Counted from the first letter of the stretch, positions 16,851-25,988 are shown. The stretch is 64,000 bases of DNA from Frigoribacterium faeni (GCF_011761235.1 NZ_JAAOYW010000001.1:558781-622780), one strand, 5' to 3'. Notes: generated from the letters alone by a model not told the origin. A program made the numbers and translations.

Positions 16851-18353
16851 CTAGGAGGCGTCGGCCGCCTCGCCCACCCGCCCCTGCCTGCGCGCCCGCA
16901 GGTCGAGCAGCGCCAGCACGAGCGCTCCCGCCACCAGGGCGATCGTCACGAGGAACCCGCTGCGGTACGCCTCGTGGTAGATGTCGAGGGTCGACCCCTC
17001 GCTGCGGCCGGCGATGACCGAGTAGAAGGTCGACACCGCCGCGGCCGTGCCGATGGCCGTGCCGGCGCGTTGGCCGACCTGGCCCATGGAGCCGGCGACG
17101 CCGCCCATCTCGACCGGCACCTCCGCCAGGGTCAGGGTCTGGTTCGGCGAGATCACGAAGCCGCCGCCGGTCCCGGCGACGAGCATGCCGCCTCCCATCG
17201 CCCACGGGGTGATCTCGGGCGGGGTGAGCGTCGCGGCGAGCAGCAGCACGACGAAGCCCACGCCGACGAGCACGAGGCCGAGCACGACGAGGCTGCGGCC
17301 GTACTTCTCGACGATGCGCCCGCCGTAGAAGGCCGCGACGGCGCTCGTGAGCGCGAAGGGGATGGTCACCATGCCGGCGAAGACCGGCTCGAGCCCGAGG
17401 CCCTGCTGCAGGAACAGCGTCGTCAGCAGGAACGTCGCGGGGAGGGCGCAGAAGTACACCGTCGCGATCAGGGTGCCGTTGCGGTACGACGCGACCGAGA
17501 ACAGCGAGAAGTGCACGACGGGCGACTTGCCCCGGGCCTTGTAGCGCTGCTCCCACCAGACGAAGAGCGCGCCGAAGCCGACGAAGCCGACGAGGAACAG
17601 CCAGCGCAGGGGGTCGTCGCCCTGCCCGGTCGTGAGGACGAACGGGAGCATGAGCGTGAGGATCGTGAGGCCGAGCAGCACGATGCCCATGAGGTCGAGC
17701 TCGTTGTGGCCGCTGGGCGCCGTCGAGGTGCGCGGCAGCAGCTTGAGGGCGAAGACGATGGCGACGATGCCGAGCGGCACGTTCATCCAGAAGAGCAGGC
17801 GCCAGCCGTCCTGCGCCCCGCCGACGGCGATGAGGAGTCCGCCGATCGTGGGGCCGAAGGCCGTCGCGACGCCGATGACGGCGCCGAACAGGCCGAAGGC
17901 ACGGCCCCGCTCGCGGCCCTGGAACAACTGCTGGATCAGGCCGAGCACCTGCGGCATCTGGATGCCCGCGGCGACGCCCTGCAGGATCCGCGCGGCGACG
18001 AGCAGCTCGATGGTGGGCGCGATCGCGCAGAGCACGCTCGCCACCGTGAACGAGCTGAGGCCCACGACGAACATCAGACGTCGCGACTTGAGGTCGCCGA
18101 GTCGGCCCGACGGCACGAGCGACAGGCCGAAGGCGAGCGCGTAGCCCGCGACGATCAGCTGCAGCGCGGTCGGTCCGGCCCCGAGCGACGCCTCGATGCT
18201 CGGCAGCCCCACGTTGACCTTCGAGAGGTCGAGGATGGTCAGGGCGGCCACGCCGACGCAGACCCAGAACGCCTGCCACTTCTGGCGTTCGGCGTCGGGC
18301 CCGTGATCAGCGGGAGTGGTGGGCACGGAGGAGGTGTCGGGCGCGTTCGTCAT
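16851..18353 (-). CDS. MFS transporter, DHA2 family (drug:H+ antiporter-2, 14 TM)
   Basis: 500 residues, integral membrane protein. The N-terminal 30 residues are polar. TM1 holds the DHA2-like signature LDLSKVNVGLPSIEASLG near residue 42 (usual form LDxTIVNVALP). Motif A appears as GRLGDLKSRRLM near 83, motif C-like glycines as VIGVATAFGPTIGGLL near 160. The length fits 14 helices. The family exports drugs, dyes or other amphiphiles by proton exchange; the substrate cannot be told. No TetR or MarR regulator is adjacent. A TAAGAC hexamer lies nine bases before the ATG, a weak hint of a short leader. The stop is next to the small ORF's terminator. Confidence 0.85.
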   Translation of the reverse strand: MTNAPDTSSVPTTPADHGPDAERQKWQAFWVCVGVAALTILDLSKVNVGLPSIEASLGAGPTALQLIVAGYALAFGLSLVPSGRLGDLKSRRLMFVVGLSSFTVASVLCAIAPTIELLVAARILQGVAAGIQMPQVLGLIQQLFQGRERGRAFGLFGAVIGVATAFGPTIGGLLIAVGGAQDGWRLLFWMNVPLGIVAIVFALKLLPRTSTAPSGHNELDLMGIVLLGLTILTLMLPFVLTTGQGDDPLRWLFLVGFVGFGALFVWWEQRYKARGKSPVVHFSLFSVASYRNGTLIATVYFCALPATFLLTTLFLQQGLGLEPVFAGMVTIPFALTSAVAAFYGGRIVEKYGRSLVVLGLVLVGVGFVVLLLAATLTPPEITPWAMGGGMLVAGTGGGFVISPNQTLTLAEVPVEMGGVAGSMGQVGQRAGTAIGTAAAVSTFYSVIAGRSEGSTLDIYHEAYRSGFLVTIALVAGALVLALLDLRARRQGRVGEAADAS

Positions 18354-18433
18354 GGAGGTTCCGTCTTACACCTGCACGGTCTGCACGTCCTCGCCGGCAT
18401 GTCCCCCGCGGCGGACGGAGCACCCTCGCGCAC

Positions 18434-18472
18434 GACGAAGGCCCCCACCCGGAGAGGGAGGGGGCCTTCGTC
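18434..18472 (-). terminator. Strong terminator after tmRNA
   Basis: Perfect 13-bp stem: GACGAAGGCCCCC at 18434-18446 and GGGGGCCTTCGTC at 18460-18472. It lies 38 bases downstream of the tmRNA 3' end and can also insulate the MFS gene. Confidence 0.8.
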
Positions 18473-18509
18473 GCGAGCGACGATCGAACGGAGTGTGACG
18501 ACGGCCCGG

Positions 18510-18887
18510 TGGTGGAGATGGGGGGAATTGAACCCCCGTCCATCGCTGAGATTGCACGCATTCTACGGGCGTAGCCAGATGAGACGTTCTGCTCGGCTCC
18601 GACCTTCGCTACTGGCTTCTAGGTCGACGAGCCCAGCCCGAGTTCGAGTCCCGCGTGACCCTCAGGCGTAGTCACGCAGCGAGCCCTCTAGATGACGTCA
18701 GGCTCTGGTTAGAAGGCGGTCACCAGACTGACGGACTCCATGTGGCTCTACTGCTTACGCAGCGAGAGCGAAGTCAGTGCGCTTGTTATTGGCACTTATT
18801 GTTTTCCAGGGATCGTTCACGAGATGACCCTGGATCCTCGGCCCGCTTCTCGTTCGCACACAGGCGATGTCGAAACCGATCATCCCC
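18510..18887 (-). ncRNA. ssrA: Transfer-messenger RNA (tmRNA)
   Basis: 378 bases on the complement. The 5' GGGGATG pairs with CATCTCC near the 3' end to form the acceptor stem; the T-arm GGGGGTTCAATTCCCCC and an encoded terminal CCA (CTCCACCA) complete the tRNA-like domain. The tag frame at 18793-18755 reads GCC AAT AAC ... TAA and encodes ANNKRTDFALAA, with the LAA end recognised by ClpXP and related proteases. It rescues stalled ribosomes together with SmpB, encoded immediately upstream. The 5' end is set by the acceptor pairing; a TAGACT hexamer at 18932-18937 may be the promoter of a longer precursor that is trimmed by RNase P. Confidence 0.97.
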
Positions 18888-18959
18888 ATGAGGGGGCCGT
18901 CGTCACACTCTGTTGAATTGTCGTCGGTCTCAGTCTACCTGCCCGACGGCTCCGGGGCG

Positions 18960-19436
18960 CTACTCGCCCAGGTGCTTCCGAGCCGACATGGCGGCCTGCG
19001 CCTCGCGGGTCGCGGTGCGCTCGCGCAGGGTCTGCCGCTTGTCGTACTCGCGCTTGCCCTTGGCGACCGCGATCTCGACCTTCGCCCGGCCGTCGCTGAA
19101 GTAGATCTTGAGCGGGATGACGGTGAACCCGCCCTCCTTCGTCTTCTGCCCGATCTTGACGATCTGCTGCTTGTGCAGCAGCAGCTTGCGCTTGCGCCGC
19201 GGCGCGTGGTTGTTCCACGTGCCCTCGGTGTACTCGGGGATGTGCACCGCGTCGAGCCAGGCCTCGCCGGCGTCGACGAAGGCGTAGCCGTCGACGAGCG
19301 ACGCCCGCCCCTGCCGCAGAGACTTCACCTCGGTGCCGCTCAGCACGATGCCGGCCTCGTAGGTGTCCTCGATCAGGTAGTCGTGGCGCGCCCGTCGGTT
19401 GGTGGCCACGACCTTCTCGCCGCGTTCTCTCGCCAC
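18960..19436 (-). CDS. smpB: SsrA-binding protein
   Basis: 158 residues. It binds the tRNA-like domain of tmRNA and delivers it to stalled ribosomes. Seen: [20 protein letters not shown] near residue 13, [20 protein letters not shown] near 34, [32 protein letters not shown] and the C-terminal basic tail [20 protein letters not shown] that enters the mRNA channel. Full family length. Start GTG 19434-19436 with GGAGG nine bases upstream. The order smpB-ssrA downstream of ftsX-ftsE-prfB is the classical actinobacterial arrangement. A hairpin terminator separates ftsX from smpB, so smpB probably has its own promoter. Confidence 0.97.
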   Translation of the reverse strand: MARERGEKVVATNRRARHDYLIEDTYEAGIVLSGTEVKSLRQGRASLVDGYAFVDAGEAWLDAVHIPEYTEGTWNNHAPRRKRKLLLHKQQIVKIGQKTKEGGFTVIPLKIYFSDGRAKVEIAVAKGKREYDKRQTLRERTATREAQAAMSARKHLGE

Positions 19437-19514
19437 GCTGTGCCTCCGGTCGTTCGTGGGTTGGTGCGCCTGCGATCAGGCAGCCTGTCAGTCTACACGA
19501 GGCGAGAGACCGAA

Positions 19515-19551
19515 GGAGGCGCGGTGCAGGGACGACCTGCACCGCGCCTCC
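19515..19551 (-). terminator. Hairpin terminator after ftsX, built from an inverted GGAGGCGCGG pair
   Basis: Perfect 16-bp stem GGAGGCGCGGTGCAGG (19515-19530) with its complement (19536-19551), loop GACGA. The core decamer is over-represented in the window, and the same core forms the terminator at 21327-21360. Confidence 0.75.
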
Positions 19552-19584
19552 TCGGGGCGCCCGCCCCGCGACGCCGGGGCGTCG

Positions 19585-20499
19585 CTACACCTTGAGGTAC
19601 CGCCGGATCGCGACGTTGGCCGACAGCGCCGCCAGGGCGATGCCGATGACGATCACCAGGGGCACGACGATCGCGGTCTCGCGCAGCCCGATGAACGGGG
19701 TCGAGGCGAACGTCGTCACGAGGTAGCCCTTGACGAAGAAGTTGACGATGGCGATCAGCGCCCCGCCGGCGAGTACCGACCCCACCAGGGCGGCGATCAC
19801 CCCCTCGAGGATGAACGGCGTCTGGATGAACCGGTTCGACGCTCCCACCAGCCGCATGATGCCGAGTTCGCGCCGTCGGCTGAACGCGCTCAGCCGGATC
19901 GTGGTCGCGATGAGCAGCACGGCGGCGATGAGCATCAGGACGGCGATGCCGATGGCGGTGTAGCTCGCCGCGTTGAGCACGGAGAAGATCGGGTCGAGGT
20001 AGCCGCGCTGGTCGACGACGCTCTGCACCCCCGCCAGGCTCGACAGGCTCTCGGTGAGGACGTCCGACTGCGTCGGGTCCTTGAGGTTCACCCAGAAGGT
20101 CTCGTTGAGGTACGACGGCTGCACGAACTCGGTCGCCGGGCTGTCGGCGAACTGGGTCGTGAAGCGCTGGTACGCCTCGTCCTGCGTCTCGAAGTACGAG
20201 CGGTCGACGAACGGGGCGAGCACCTGGCTGCTGAGCTGGGCCTCGACGCCGTCGATCTGGTCCTGTGTGGCCTTGGCGCCCGTGCAGTTGCCGGTCGTGT
20301 CGGTCTCGGTGCAGAGGTAGACGGCCACCTGGGCCTTGTCGTACCAGTAGCCCTTCATCTGGTTGATCTGCAGCTGCAGCAGGGCCGCCGTGCCGACGAA
20401 GGTGAGCGAGATGAAGGTGACGAGCACGACGGCGACGACCATCGAGACGTTGCGGCGGAGGCCGCTGCCGACCTCGCCCAGGACCAGTCCGAGCCTCAT
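19585..20499 (-). CDS. ftsX: Cell division permease-like protein FtsX
   Basis: 304 residues, typical length. The membrane partner of FtsE couples septal assembly to peptidoglycan hydrolases; in mycobacteria FtsX activates RipC. Topology: short cytoplasmic N-end, TM1 (about 22-45), large extracellular domain (about 46-175) with a Cys pair in [14 protein letters not shown], then three TM helices (about 177-200, 225-255, 270-295), including the FtsX-family [25 protein letters not shown] overlaps the ftsE stop as ATGA. The extracellular Cys pair probably forms a disulfide. Confidence 0.95.
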   Translation of the reverse strand: MRLGLVLGEVGSGLRRNVSMVVAVVLVTFISLTFVGTAALLQLQINQMKGYWYDKAQVAVYLCTETDTTGNCTGAKATQDQIDGVEAQLSSQVLAPFVDRSYFETQDEAYQRFTTQFADSPATEFVQPSYLNETFWVNLKDPTQSDVLTESLSSLAGVQSVVDQRGYLDPIFSVLNAASYTAIGIAVLMLIAAVLLIATTIRLSAFSRRRELGIMRLVGASNRFIQTPFILEGVIAALVGSVLAGGALIAIVNFFVKGYLVTTFASTPFIGLRETAIVVPLVIVIGIALAALSANVAIRRYLKV

Positions 20500-21239
20500 T
20501 CGTCCGCTCCCCTCAGGCTGAGGTCCTCGACCCCGATGGCCTGGATCGGCACCGCCTGCGTCTGGTAGCCGCCGTGGCGCTCGTCGCGGAGGATGTTGCC
20601 CGCGCTCAGCTCGATGACGCGGCGCTGCATCTGGTCGACGATCCCCGCGTCGTGCGTGGCCATGATCACCGTGGTGCCGCCCGCGTTGATGCGCTCGAGC
20701 AGCGTCATGATGCCGGCGCTGGTCGAGGGGTCGAGGTTGCCCGTGGGCTCGTCGGCGAGCAGGATCGACGGCTTGTTGACGATGGCGCGGGCGATGGCCA
20801 CGCGCTGCTGCTCACCGCCCGAGAGCTCGTGCGGCAGCCGCTGCTGCTTGCCCACGAGGCCGACCATCTTGAGGACATCGGGCACCGCCTCCTGGATGAA
20901 GCCCTTGCTCTTGCCGATCACCTGGAGGCTGAAGGCGACGTTGTCGAAGACGCTCTTCTGCGGCAGCAGGCGGAAGTCCTGGAACACCACCCCGAGGTTG
21001 CGACGGAAGTAGGGCACCTTGCGGCTCGACAGCGTGCCGAGCTTCTGCCCGAGCACGTGGATCTGCCCCTTCGAGGGCTTCTCCTCCTTGAGCACGAGGC
21101 GCAGGAAGCTGGACTTGCCGGAGCCGGAGGCGCCGACGAGGAACACGAACTCGCCCTTGAGGATCTCGAGGGTGACCGAGTTCAGCGCCGGCCGGGGGTT
21201 GCCGGAATACACCTTGGTGACTTCATCAAAACGGATCAT
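20496..21239 (-). CDS. ftsE: Cell division ATP-binding protein FtsE
   Basis: 247 residues. ABC ATPase partner of FtsX. Walker [13 protein letters not shown] near residue 37, signature [16 protein letters not shown] near 140, Walker [14 protein letters not shown] near 160, and the switch His in MATHD. The C-terminus is about 20 residues longer than E. coli FtsE. The ATG at 21239 ([13 protein letters not shown]) is chosen over the GTG twelve bases upstream because TAGGGT at 21250-21255 overlaps that GTG and would place the transcription start only about three bases before the ATG. Confidence 0.95.
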   Translation of the reverse strand: MIRFDEVTKVYSGNPRPALNSVTLEILKGEFVFLVGASGSGKSSFLRLVLKEEKPSKGQIHVLGQKLGTLSSRKVPYFRRNLGVVFQDFRLLPQKSVFDNVAFSLQVIGKSKGFIQEAVPDVLKMVGLVGKQQRLPHELSGGEQQRVAIARAIVNKPSILLADEPTGNLDPSTSAGIMTLLERINAGGTTVIMATHDAGIVDQMQRRVIELSAGNILRDERHGGYQTQAVPIQAIGVEDLSLRGADE

Positions 21240-21249
21240 GACGGGGATC

Positions 21250-21255
21250 ACCCTA
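21250..21255 (-). promoter_or_regulatory. -10 hexamer of ftsE-ftsX
   Basis: TAGGGT on the complement, ten bases before ATG 21239. It overlaps the alternative upstream GTG and so argues against that start. Confidence 0.45.
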
Positions 21256-21326
21256 AGCGCGCCCCGCCCCGATCGCGGGCGCGACTCGCCCCCCGAGCGG
21301 GCCTATGGAACCGCTGGGAGGACGAC

Positions 21327-21360
21327 AGGAGGCGCGGTGCCGTCGTGCACCGCGCCTCCT
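21327..21360 (-). terminator. Hairpin terminator after prfB, built from an inverted GGAGGCGCGG pair
   Basis: Perfect 14-bp stem AGGAGGCGCGGTGC (21327-21340) with GCACCGCGCCTCCT (21347-21360), loop CGTCGT. The core sequence is the same as the ftsX terminator 1.8 kb away. Confidence 0.75.
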
Positions 21361-21381
21361 CGGCCTCGGGTCTCGCCCGGC

Positions 21382-22488
21382 CTAGTCGTCGTCGCGCTTG
21401 CGCCAGCGGATGCCCGCCGAGATGAAGCCGTCGAGGTCGCCGTCGAAGACGTTCGACGGGTTGTTGACCTCGTGCTCGCTGCGCAGGTCTTTCACCATCT
21501 GGTACGGGGCGAGGACGTAGCTGCGGATCTGGTCGCCCCAGCTGGCCGTGATGGTGCCGGCGAGCTCTTTCTTCTTGGCGTTCTCGGCCTCCTTCTGCAG
21601 CAGGAGGAGGCGGGACTGCAGCACCCGCATCGCCGCGGCCCGGTTCTGGATCTGGCTCTTCTCGTTCTGCATCGAGACGACGGTGCCGGTCGGGATGTGC
21701 GTGAGGCGGACCGCGGAGTCGGTCGTGTTGACGCTCTGGCCGCCGGGGCCCGACGAACGGAAGACGTCGACCCGGATGTCGTTCTCGGGGATGTCGATCG
21801 ACTCCGTCTCTTCCATCAGCGGGATGACCTCGACGGCGGCGAAGCTGGTCTGGCGCTTGCCCGCGGCGCCGAACGGGCTCATCCGCACGAGGCGGTGGGT
21901 GCCGGCCTCGACGCTCAGGGTGCCGAACGCGTAGGGCGCGTCGATCTCGAAGGTCGCGCTCTTGATGCCAGCCTCTTCTGCGTAGCTCGTGTCCATGACC
22001 GTGGCCGACATGCCGTGCTTCTCGGCGTAGCGCAGGTACATGCGCAGCAGCATCTCGGCGAAGTCGGCCGCGTCGACGCCGCCGGCCCCGGCCCGGATCG
22101 TGATGACAGCGGGGCGGGGGTCGTACTCGCCGTCGAGCAGGGTCTGCACCTCGAGCGTGTCCATCATCGCCTGCAGGCTCTTCAGCTCGGCCTGGGCCTC
22201 GTCGGCGCTCTCCTGGTCGTCGCCGTCGTTGGCCATCTCGACGAGCACCTCGAGGTCGTCGAGGCGCTGCTCGGTCGTCTCGAGCTTCTCGAGCTCGGAC
22301 TGACGGTGGCTGAGGGCGCTCGTGACCTTCTGCGCGTTCTCGGTGTCGTCCCACAGGTCGGGGGCGGACGCCTGCTCGCTGAGCTGGGCGATCTCGGCGA
22401 CGAGGCGCTCCTGCCCGATCACGGCCCGGATGTCCTCGAACGTGGCCCGGAGGGCGGCAATCTGCTCAGAGAAGTCCAGTGCGATCAT
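21382..22488 (-). CDS. prfB: Peptide chain release factor 2
   Basis: 368 residues. It releases peptides at UGA/UAA. Seen: the anticodon-like SPF tripeptide in [14 protein letters not shown] (near residue 205) and the catalytic GGQ in [18 protein letters not shown] (near 250). The reading frame is continuous, so there is no programmed +1 frameshift of the E. coli kind. A TAAGCT hexamer lies eight bases before the ATG. The gene heads the prfB-ftsE-ftsX-smpB-ssrA series typical of actinobacteria, but each part seems separately promoted. Confidence 0.96.
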   Translation of the reverse strand: MIALDFSEQIAALRATFEDIRAVIGQERLVAEIAQLSEQASAPDLWDDTENAQKVTSALSHRQSELEKLETTEQRLDDLEVLVEMANDGDDQESADEAQAELKSLQAMMDTLEVQTLLDGEYDPRPAVITIRAGAGGVDAADFAEMLLRMYLRYAEKHGMSATVMDTSYAEEAGIKSATFEIDAPYAFGTLSVEAGTHRLVRMSPFGAAGKRQTSFAAVEVIPLMEETESIDIPENDIRVDVFRSSGPGGQSVNTTDSAVRLTHIPTGTVVSMQNEKSQIQNRAAAMRVLQSRLLLLQKEAENAKKKELAGTITASWGDQIRSYVLAPYQMVKDLRSEHEVNNPSNVFDGDLDGFISAGIRWRKRDDD

Positions 22489-22496
22489 GGTGCCCG

Positions 22497-22502
22497 AGCT
22501 TA
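22497..22502 (-). promoter_or_regulatory. -10 hexamer of prfB
   Basis: TAAGCT on the complement, eight bases before ATG 22488. Confidence 0.4.
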
Positions 22503-22552
22503 CCGGGCCGGGCCGGGCGGGGGCTGCGCGCCCGGGGGCGGGGTCGGCGGGG

Positions 22553-22584
<32 letters not shown>

Positions 22585-22593
22585 CGATCGGGG

Positions 22594-23214
22594 TCAGCGG
22601 GGCTGGGCGGCACGCGGCCGGGCGACGCCGGACTCGCGGAGGGCCACGTCGGCGAGCCGCCGCACGACCTCCGGGTCGCCCGCGCGCCAGGCGGCCACCG
22701 CCTCGGGCGACACGGCGAGCGCCGCGCGGGCGTCGGGGCCGGCGAGCGCGCGGAGGGCGAGCAGGTCGTCGCCGCCGGGCAGAGCGAGCAGGCCCCTGAC
22801 CGAGGAGGCGCGGCGCACGAACGCGACGCGCCCGCGCAGCCAGACCCACAGCACCACCACGCTCGGCAGCCCGCCGACGAGCAGCCCGGCCACCACGGCG
22901 GCGCGCGCCACGTCGTCCTGCTGCCGGCGTCCGGCGTCGACGAGCGCCTGCCCCGCCCCGGACGCCCCGTCGAACGGGGCCGACGCGGCGCCGCCCAGCA
23001 GCGGGATGCCGCCCAGGACGCGCGAGGCGTCGTCCATGGTCCCCTGGAACCCGGCGCCCGCCTCCTCGATCTGTCGCCCGAGCTCGGCGAGGCCGCCGAC
23101 GAAGGCGGCGACGGCCAGGCCCAGCGCGACGAACACGACGACGAGCGCCACGGCGACGACGTCGCCGGCGACCTGGCGGGCACGGACGGCGGACGACGCC
23201 GAGTAGATCTGCAT
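22594..23214 (-). CDS. Hypothetical membrane protein, 206 aa
   Basis: Two membrane helices are evident, at about residues 17-42 (VAVALVVVFVALGLAVAAFV) and 108-128 (AVVAGLLVGGLPSVVVLWVWL). The loop between them holds an amphipathic segment with glycines and would lie outside the cell; the C-terminal 75 residues (after RGRVAFVRRASS) are soluble, helical, Ala/Arg-rich and cytoplasmic, with the segment SPEAVAAWRAGDPEVVRRLAD. Similar small two-helix proteins are common next to prfB in Microbacteriaceae, but I know of no function. The 100 bases between it and prfB contain a (GGGCTC)n run and no gene. Start ATG 23214 with a weak CAGACT six bases upstream. Confidence 0.65.
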   Translation of the reverse strand: MQIYSASSAVRARQVAGDVVAVALVVVFVALGLAVAAFVGGLAELGRQIEEAGAGFQGTMDDASRVLGGIPLLGGAASAPFDGASGAGQALVDAGRRQQDDVARAAVVAGLLVGGLPSVVVLWVWLRGRVAFVRRASSVRGLLALPGGDDLLALRALAGPDARAALAVSPEAVAAWRAGDPEVVRRLADVALRESGVARPRAAQPR

Positions 23215-23281
23215 CCCGCCAGTCTGCCCTCTCCCCCGTCGCGCCCTGTCTCCTTGTTGTCGGCTCGTCTTCCGCGCGAGC

Positions 23282-24211
23282 TCACCGTCGACGACGATCG
23301 CCGGGAGCGCCCAGCTCTCGGTCGAGACGGGCGAGGAAACGACCCCACTGCGGCGGGCGCAGGTGCCGGTCGGTCACCCGGAGGTACGCCCATCCGTCGT
23401 CGACGAACCGCTCGCGGCGGTCGACGTCCGCCTCCCACTGGCGGCGGTCGGTCCGGTGGGCGTCGCCCTCGAAGTCGACGGCGACCTTCTCGTCGGGGTA
23501 GCTCAGGTCGGGCCGGCCGAGCACGGAACCGTCGCCGGCCCGGCGCCTCACGTTGACCTCGGGCTCAGGGCGGCCCGCCCGCACGATGGCGAGGCGCAGG
23601 ACGGTCTCGCGCGGGGAGTCGACCCGTTCCCGGACGTGCGTCATCGCCTCGCCCAGGAGCACGGCTCCCGGTCGGCGACGTGCTCGGGCGATCCGCACCG
23701 TGTCGGCCAGCACGGCCAGGGGCACTCGCCGCGCGGCGGCGTGCGGTGACCAACGGCCGGCCAGCGCGTCGCCGACCTGGATCAGCTCGTCCAGCCCGAG
23801 GAGACGCGCTGACTCGACCCACGCCTGGACCGGCGAGGACACCGGCATCCCCCGCACGGACCCGCGGGGCGGCTGCCGCACAGGCCTATGCCCGACGATG
23901 CCGGGACGACGGAGCTGTCGCCGGACCGTGCCGGCAACGTGCAGATCGGCGGACTCCCACCGGGTCGAGAGCGGGAGCCCCCAGAGCTGGAGCGCGGTGA
24001 CGTGGCTGAACCACTCGCCCTGCTGCAGCAGGGGAAGCGCGTCGGCCGCACGCCCGGCGATCGAGGAGGTGCTGGTCGTCGATCGCACGCCGCGGTGCGG
24101 CACGAGGAGGTCGCCCGCGCGCAGCCTGTCCGGCGTGACACCGAGCTCGAGGGCACGCCGCCGGCTGAACGGCAAGGTGAGGAGTTCGCGGGGCAGGGGT
24201 CGGGGGCGCAT
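23282..24211 (-). CDS. DUF559-type endonuclease-fold protein with AbiEi-like N-terminus
   Basis: 309 residues from ATG 24211 (an in-frame ATG lies at 24223). The N-terminal part (about 1-110, with FSRRRALELGVTPDRLRAGDL and WFSHVTALQLWGLPL) resembles the winged-helix/AbiEi region found in many actinobacterial proteins. The C-terminal 100 residues are DUF559-like, of the PD-(D/E)xK fold: GRPDLSYPDEKVAVDFEGDAH, with Asp and Glu at the expected catalytic positions, then W-x-x-D-x-x-R. Such proteins are numerous in actinobacterial genomes and have been proposed to be DNA nucleases or toxin-antitoxin relatives, without proof. It borders the repeat cluster at 24348-24639. Confidence 0.65.
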   Translation of the reverse strand: MRPRPLPRELLTLPFSRRRALELGVTPDRLRAGDLLVPHRGVRSTTSTSSIAGRAADALPLLQQGEWFSHVTALQLWGLPLSTRWESADLHVAGTVRRQLRRPGIVGHRPVRQPPRGSVRGMPVSSPVQAWVESARLLGLDELIQVGDALAGRWSPHAAARRVPLAVLADTVRIARARRRPGAVLLGEAMTHVRERVDSPRETVLRLAIVRAGRPEPEVNVRRRAGDGSVLGRPDLSYPDEKVAVDFEGDAHRTDRRQWEADVDRRERFVDDGWAYLRVTDRHLRPPQWGRFLARLDRELGAPGDRRRR

Positions 24212-24347
24212 GCCCACCACCATCGCGGACCGGGCCGTCGAGGGGGCGCGTGTGGCTGGCGGGCCTGGGGACACCTCCTCTCCCCCTCCGCCCGTGGGGG
24301 GGCCCACCGTCACCACGGCTGTGGACCGCGGCCGAGGCGAGAAGGAG

Positions 24348-24405
24348 TCATGTGCCGCGTCAGAGCCTCTCAGGCGCCCGCGCAACCCACGTCACGCCAC
24401 ATGAG
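24348..24405. repeat. Dispersed palindromic repeat, copy B1
   Basis: Left arm TCATGTGCCGCG at 24348-24359 (identical to copy A2), right arm CGCCACATGAG ending at 24405. It is in the 543-bp gap 24212-24754, which holds no credible gene. Confidence 0.6.
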
Positions 24406-24436
24406 TGGCCGTCAGCCCGACGGCGCCGGGCGGCGG

Positions 24437-24478
24437 CGCCGGGCGCCGGGCGCCGGGCGCCGGGCGCCGGGCGCCGGG
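24437..24478. repeat. Six tandem heptamers CGCCGGG
   Basis: Six uninterrupted copies of CGCCGGG at 24437-24478, with one separate copy at 24424-24430. A simple-sequence repeat with a unit not divisible by three, in noncoding DNA between two palindromic repeats. It is likely to vary in length between strains. Confidence 0.85.
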
Positions 24479-24485
24479 CGAGGAA

Positions 24486-24546
24486 GCGTCACATGACGAG
24501 ACGCGGGGCGTTCCGACGAAGGAGGCGCCACCACGCGACACATGAC
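24486..24546. repeat. Dispersed palindromic repeat, copy B2
   Basis: Left side GCGTCACATGACGAGACGCG, right side CACGCGACACATGAC ending at 24546. The same layout as the other copies, arms less well paired. Confidence 0.55.
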
Positions 24547-24578
24547 CATTCGTCATCGTGCATGGGCCCGCTGAGGAC

Positions 24579-24639
24579 GCGTCAGGTGACGAGACTCGGG
24601 GTGCCCACACCGAAGAGGGCCCGCGACGCGACACATGAG
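24579..24639. repeat. Dispersed palindromic repeat, copy B3
   Basis: Left side GCGTCAGGTGACGAGACTCG, close to copy A1; right side CGCGACACATGAG, close to copy A2. About 61 bp. The following 110 bases up to the cysteine desulfurase stop are an imperfect (GCGGGCACGCG) GC-run with nothing recognisable. Confidence 0.6.
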
Positions 24640-24754
24640 CCGCCCTCGTGCAGGAACGCGGGGGCGCGGCACGGGCGAGGGCGCACGCCACGGGCGCGGG
24701 CGCGGGCACGCGGTGCGGGCACGCGGCGCGGGTTAGCGGCGCGCGCGGCGCGGG

Positions 24755-25921
24755 CTAGCGGGCGCCGAGGGTGGGCGTGCGGGCGGCGTAGCCGGCGCGG
24801 GCCGCGCGGGCCACCGCGTCGGGCAGCGCGGCGAGGAGGGCGTCGACGTCGGCCTCGGTGCTCGTGTGGCCCACGGTCATGCGGAGCGCGCCCCGCGCCT
24901 CGTCGTCGGTCAGCCCCATGGCGAGCAGCACGTGCGACGGCTCGGGGATGCCCGCCTGGCAGGCCGACCCGGTCGAGACGGCGACGCCGGCCGCGTCGAG
25001 GAGGAACAGCAACGAGTCGCCCTCGCACCCGGGGAACGTGAAGTGCGCGTTGCCGGGCAGCCGGTCGACGGGGTCGCCGCGCAGCACGGCCGACGGCACG
25101 GCGGCGCGCACGCCGGCGACGAGACGGTCGCGGAGGGGCTCGTACGCGGGGTGCGGCTGCTCGGCCGCGACGGCGAACGCGACGGCGGCGGGGGCGTCCT
25201 GCGTGCCCGAGCGGACCTGGCGCTGCTGCCCGCCCCCGTGGATCAGCGGCTCGACGGTCGCGGTGCGCGCGAGCACGAGCGCCCCGATGCCGAGGGGCCC
25301 GCCGATCTTGTGCGCGCTCACGCTCAGCGCGGCGAGCCCGCTGGCCCGGAAGTCGATCGGCACCTGCCCGTAGGCCGCCACCGCGTCGCAGTGCACGGGC
25401 ACGCCGTGCGCGGCGGCGAGCGCGACGACCTCGTCGACGGGCTGCATCGTGCCGACCTCGTTGTTGGCCCAGAGCAGGCTGACGAGGGCGACGTCGTCGT
25501 GCTCGTCGAGGGCCGCGGCGAGCGCGTCGACCCGCAGGCGGCCGTGCTCGTCGAGGGGCAGCCAGGTGACGACGGCCCCGTCGTGCCGCTCGAGCCACTC
25601 GACGGCGTCGACGGTGGCGTGGTGCTCGCCGGCGGGCACGAGGAGGCGCGGGCGCGGCCGGTCGGCCTGCCTCGCCCACCAGAGGCCCTTGACCCCGAGG
25701 TTGACCGACTCGGTGCCGCCGGAGGTGAAGACGACCTCGATCGCGTCGCAGCCGAGGGAGGCGGCGACGCGCTCCCGGGCCTGCTCTAGCACGCGCTTGG
25801 CGCCCTGCCCGGCGGAGTGGATCGACGAGGGGTTGCCCACGCCGGCGAGCGCGTCGGCGTACGCGGCGATGGCCGCGGGGTGCATCGGCGTCGTCGCGGC
25901 GTGGTCGAGGTAGACGACCAT
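24755..25921 (-). CDS. Cysteine desulfurase, NifS/IscS family
   Basis: 388 residues. PLP enzyme that moves sulfur from cysteine to acceptors for Fe-S clusters or tRNA thiolation. Seen: YLDHAATTPMHPAAI at the start, GNPSSIHSAGQGAK, GGTESVNLGVKG, SAHKIGGPLGIG near residue 200 (PLP Lys) and the catalytic Cys in STGSACQAG near 324. This short form, lacking long insertions, fits the class that often sits beside mnmA in actinobacteria; mnmA is not within the visible neighbourhood. ATG 25921 is chosen because AGGAGG lies eight bases before it. Divergent from glgX. A role in tRNA 2-thiolation or in general Fe-S supply cannot be distinguished. Confidence 0.9.
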   Translation of the reverse strand: MVVYLDHAATTPMHPAAIAAYADALAGVGNPSSIHSAGQGAKRVLEQARERVAASLGCDAIEVVFTSGGTESVNLGVKGLWWARQADRPRPRLLVPAGEHHATVDAVEWLERHDGAVVTWLPLDEHGRLRVDALAAALDEHDDVALVSLLWANNEVGTMQPVDEVVALAAAHGVPVHCDAVAAYGQVPIDFRASGLAALSVSAHKIGGPLGIGALVLARTATVEPLIHGGGQQRQVRSGTQDAPAAVAFAVAAEQPHPAYEPLRDRLVAGVRAAVPSAVLRGDPVDRLPGNAHFTFPGCEGDSLLFLLDAAGVAVSTGSACQAGIPEPSHVLLAMGLTDDEARGALRMTVGHTSTEADVDALLAALPDAVARAARAGYAARTPTLGAR

Positions 25922-25975
25922 GGGTGCGCCTCCTGACTCGTCCGTCTGCGTCACGGGCCCGTCTCGGCCCTCATC

Positions 25976-25981
25976 TACTGT
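25976..25981 (+). promoter_or_regulatory. -10 hexamer for leaderless glgX
   Basis: TACTGT, seven bases before GTG 25989. It supports that start over longer upstream frames. Confidence 0.5.
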
Positions 25982-25988
25982 AGGTGCC

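Noticed and set aside
21382-22488. Programmed frameshift in prfB
   Set aside because: The frame is continuous from start to stop. No in-frame UGA or slippery site is present near codon 25.
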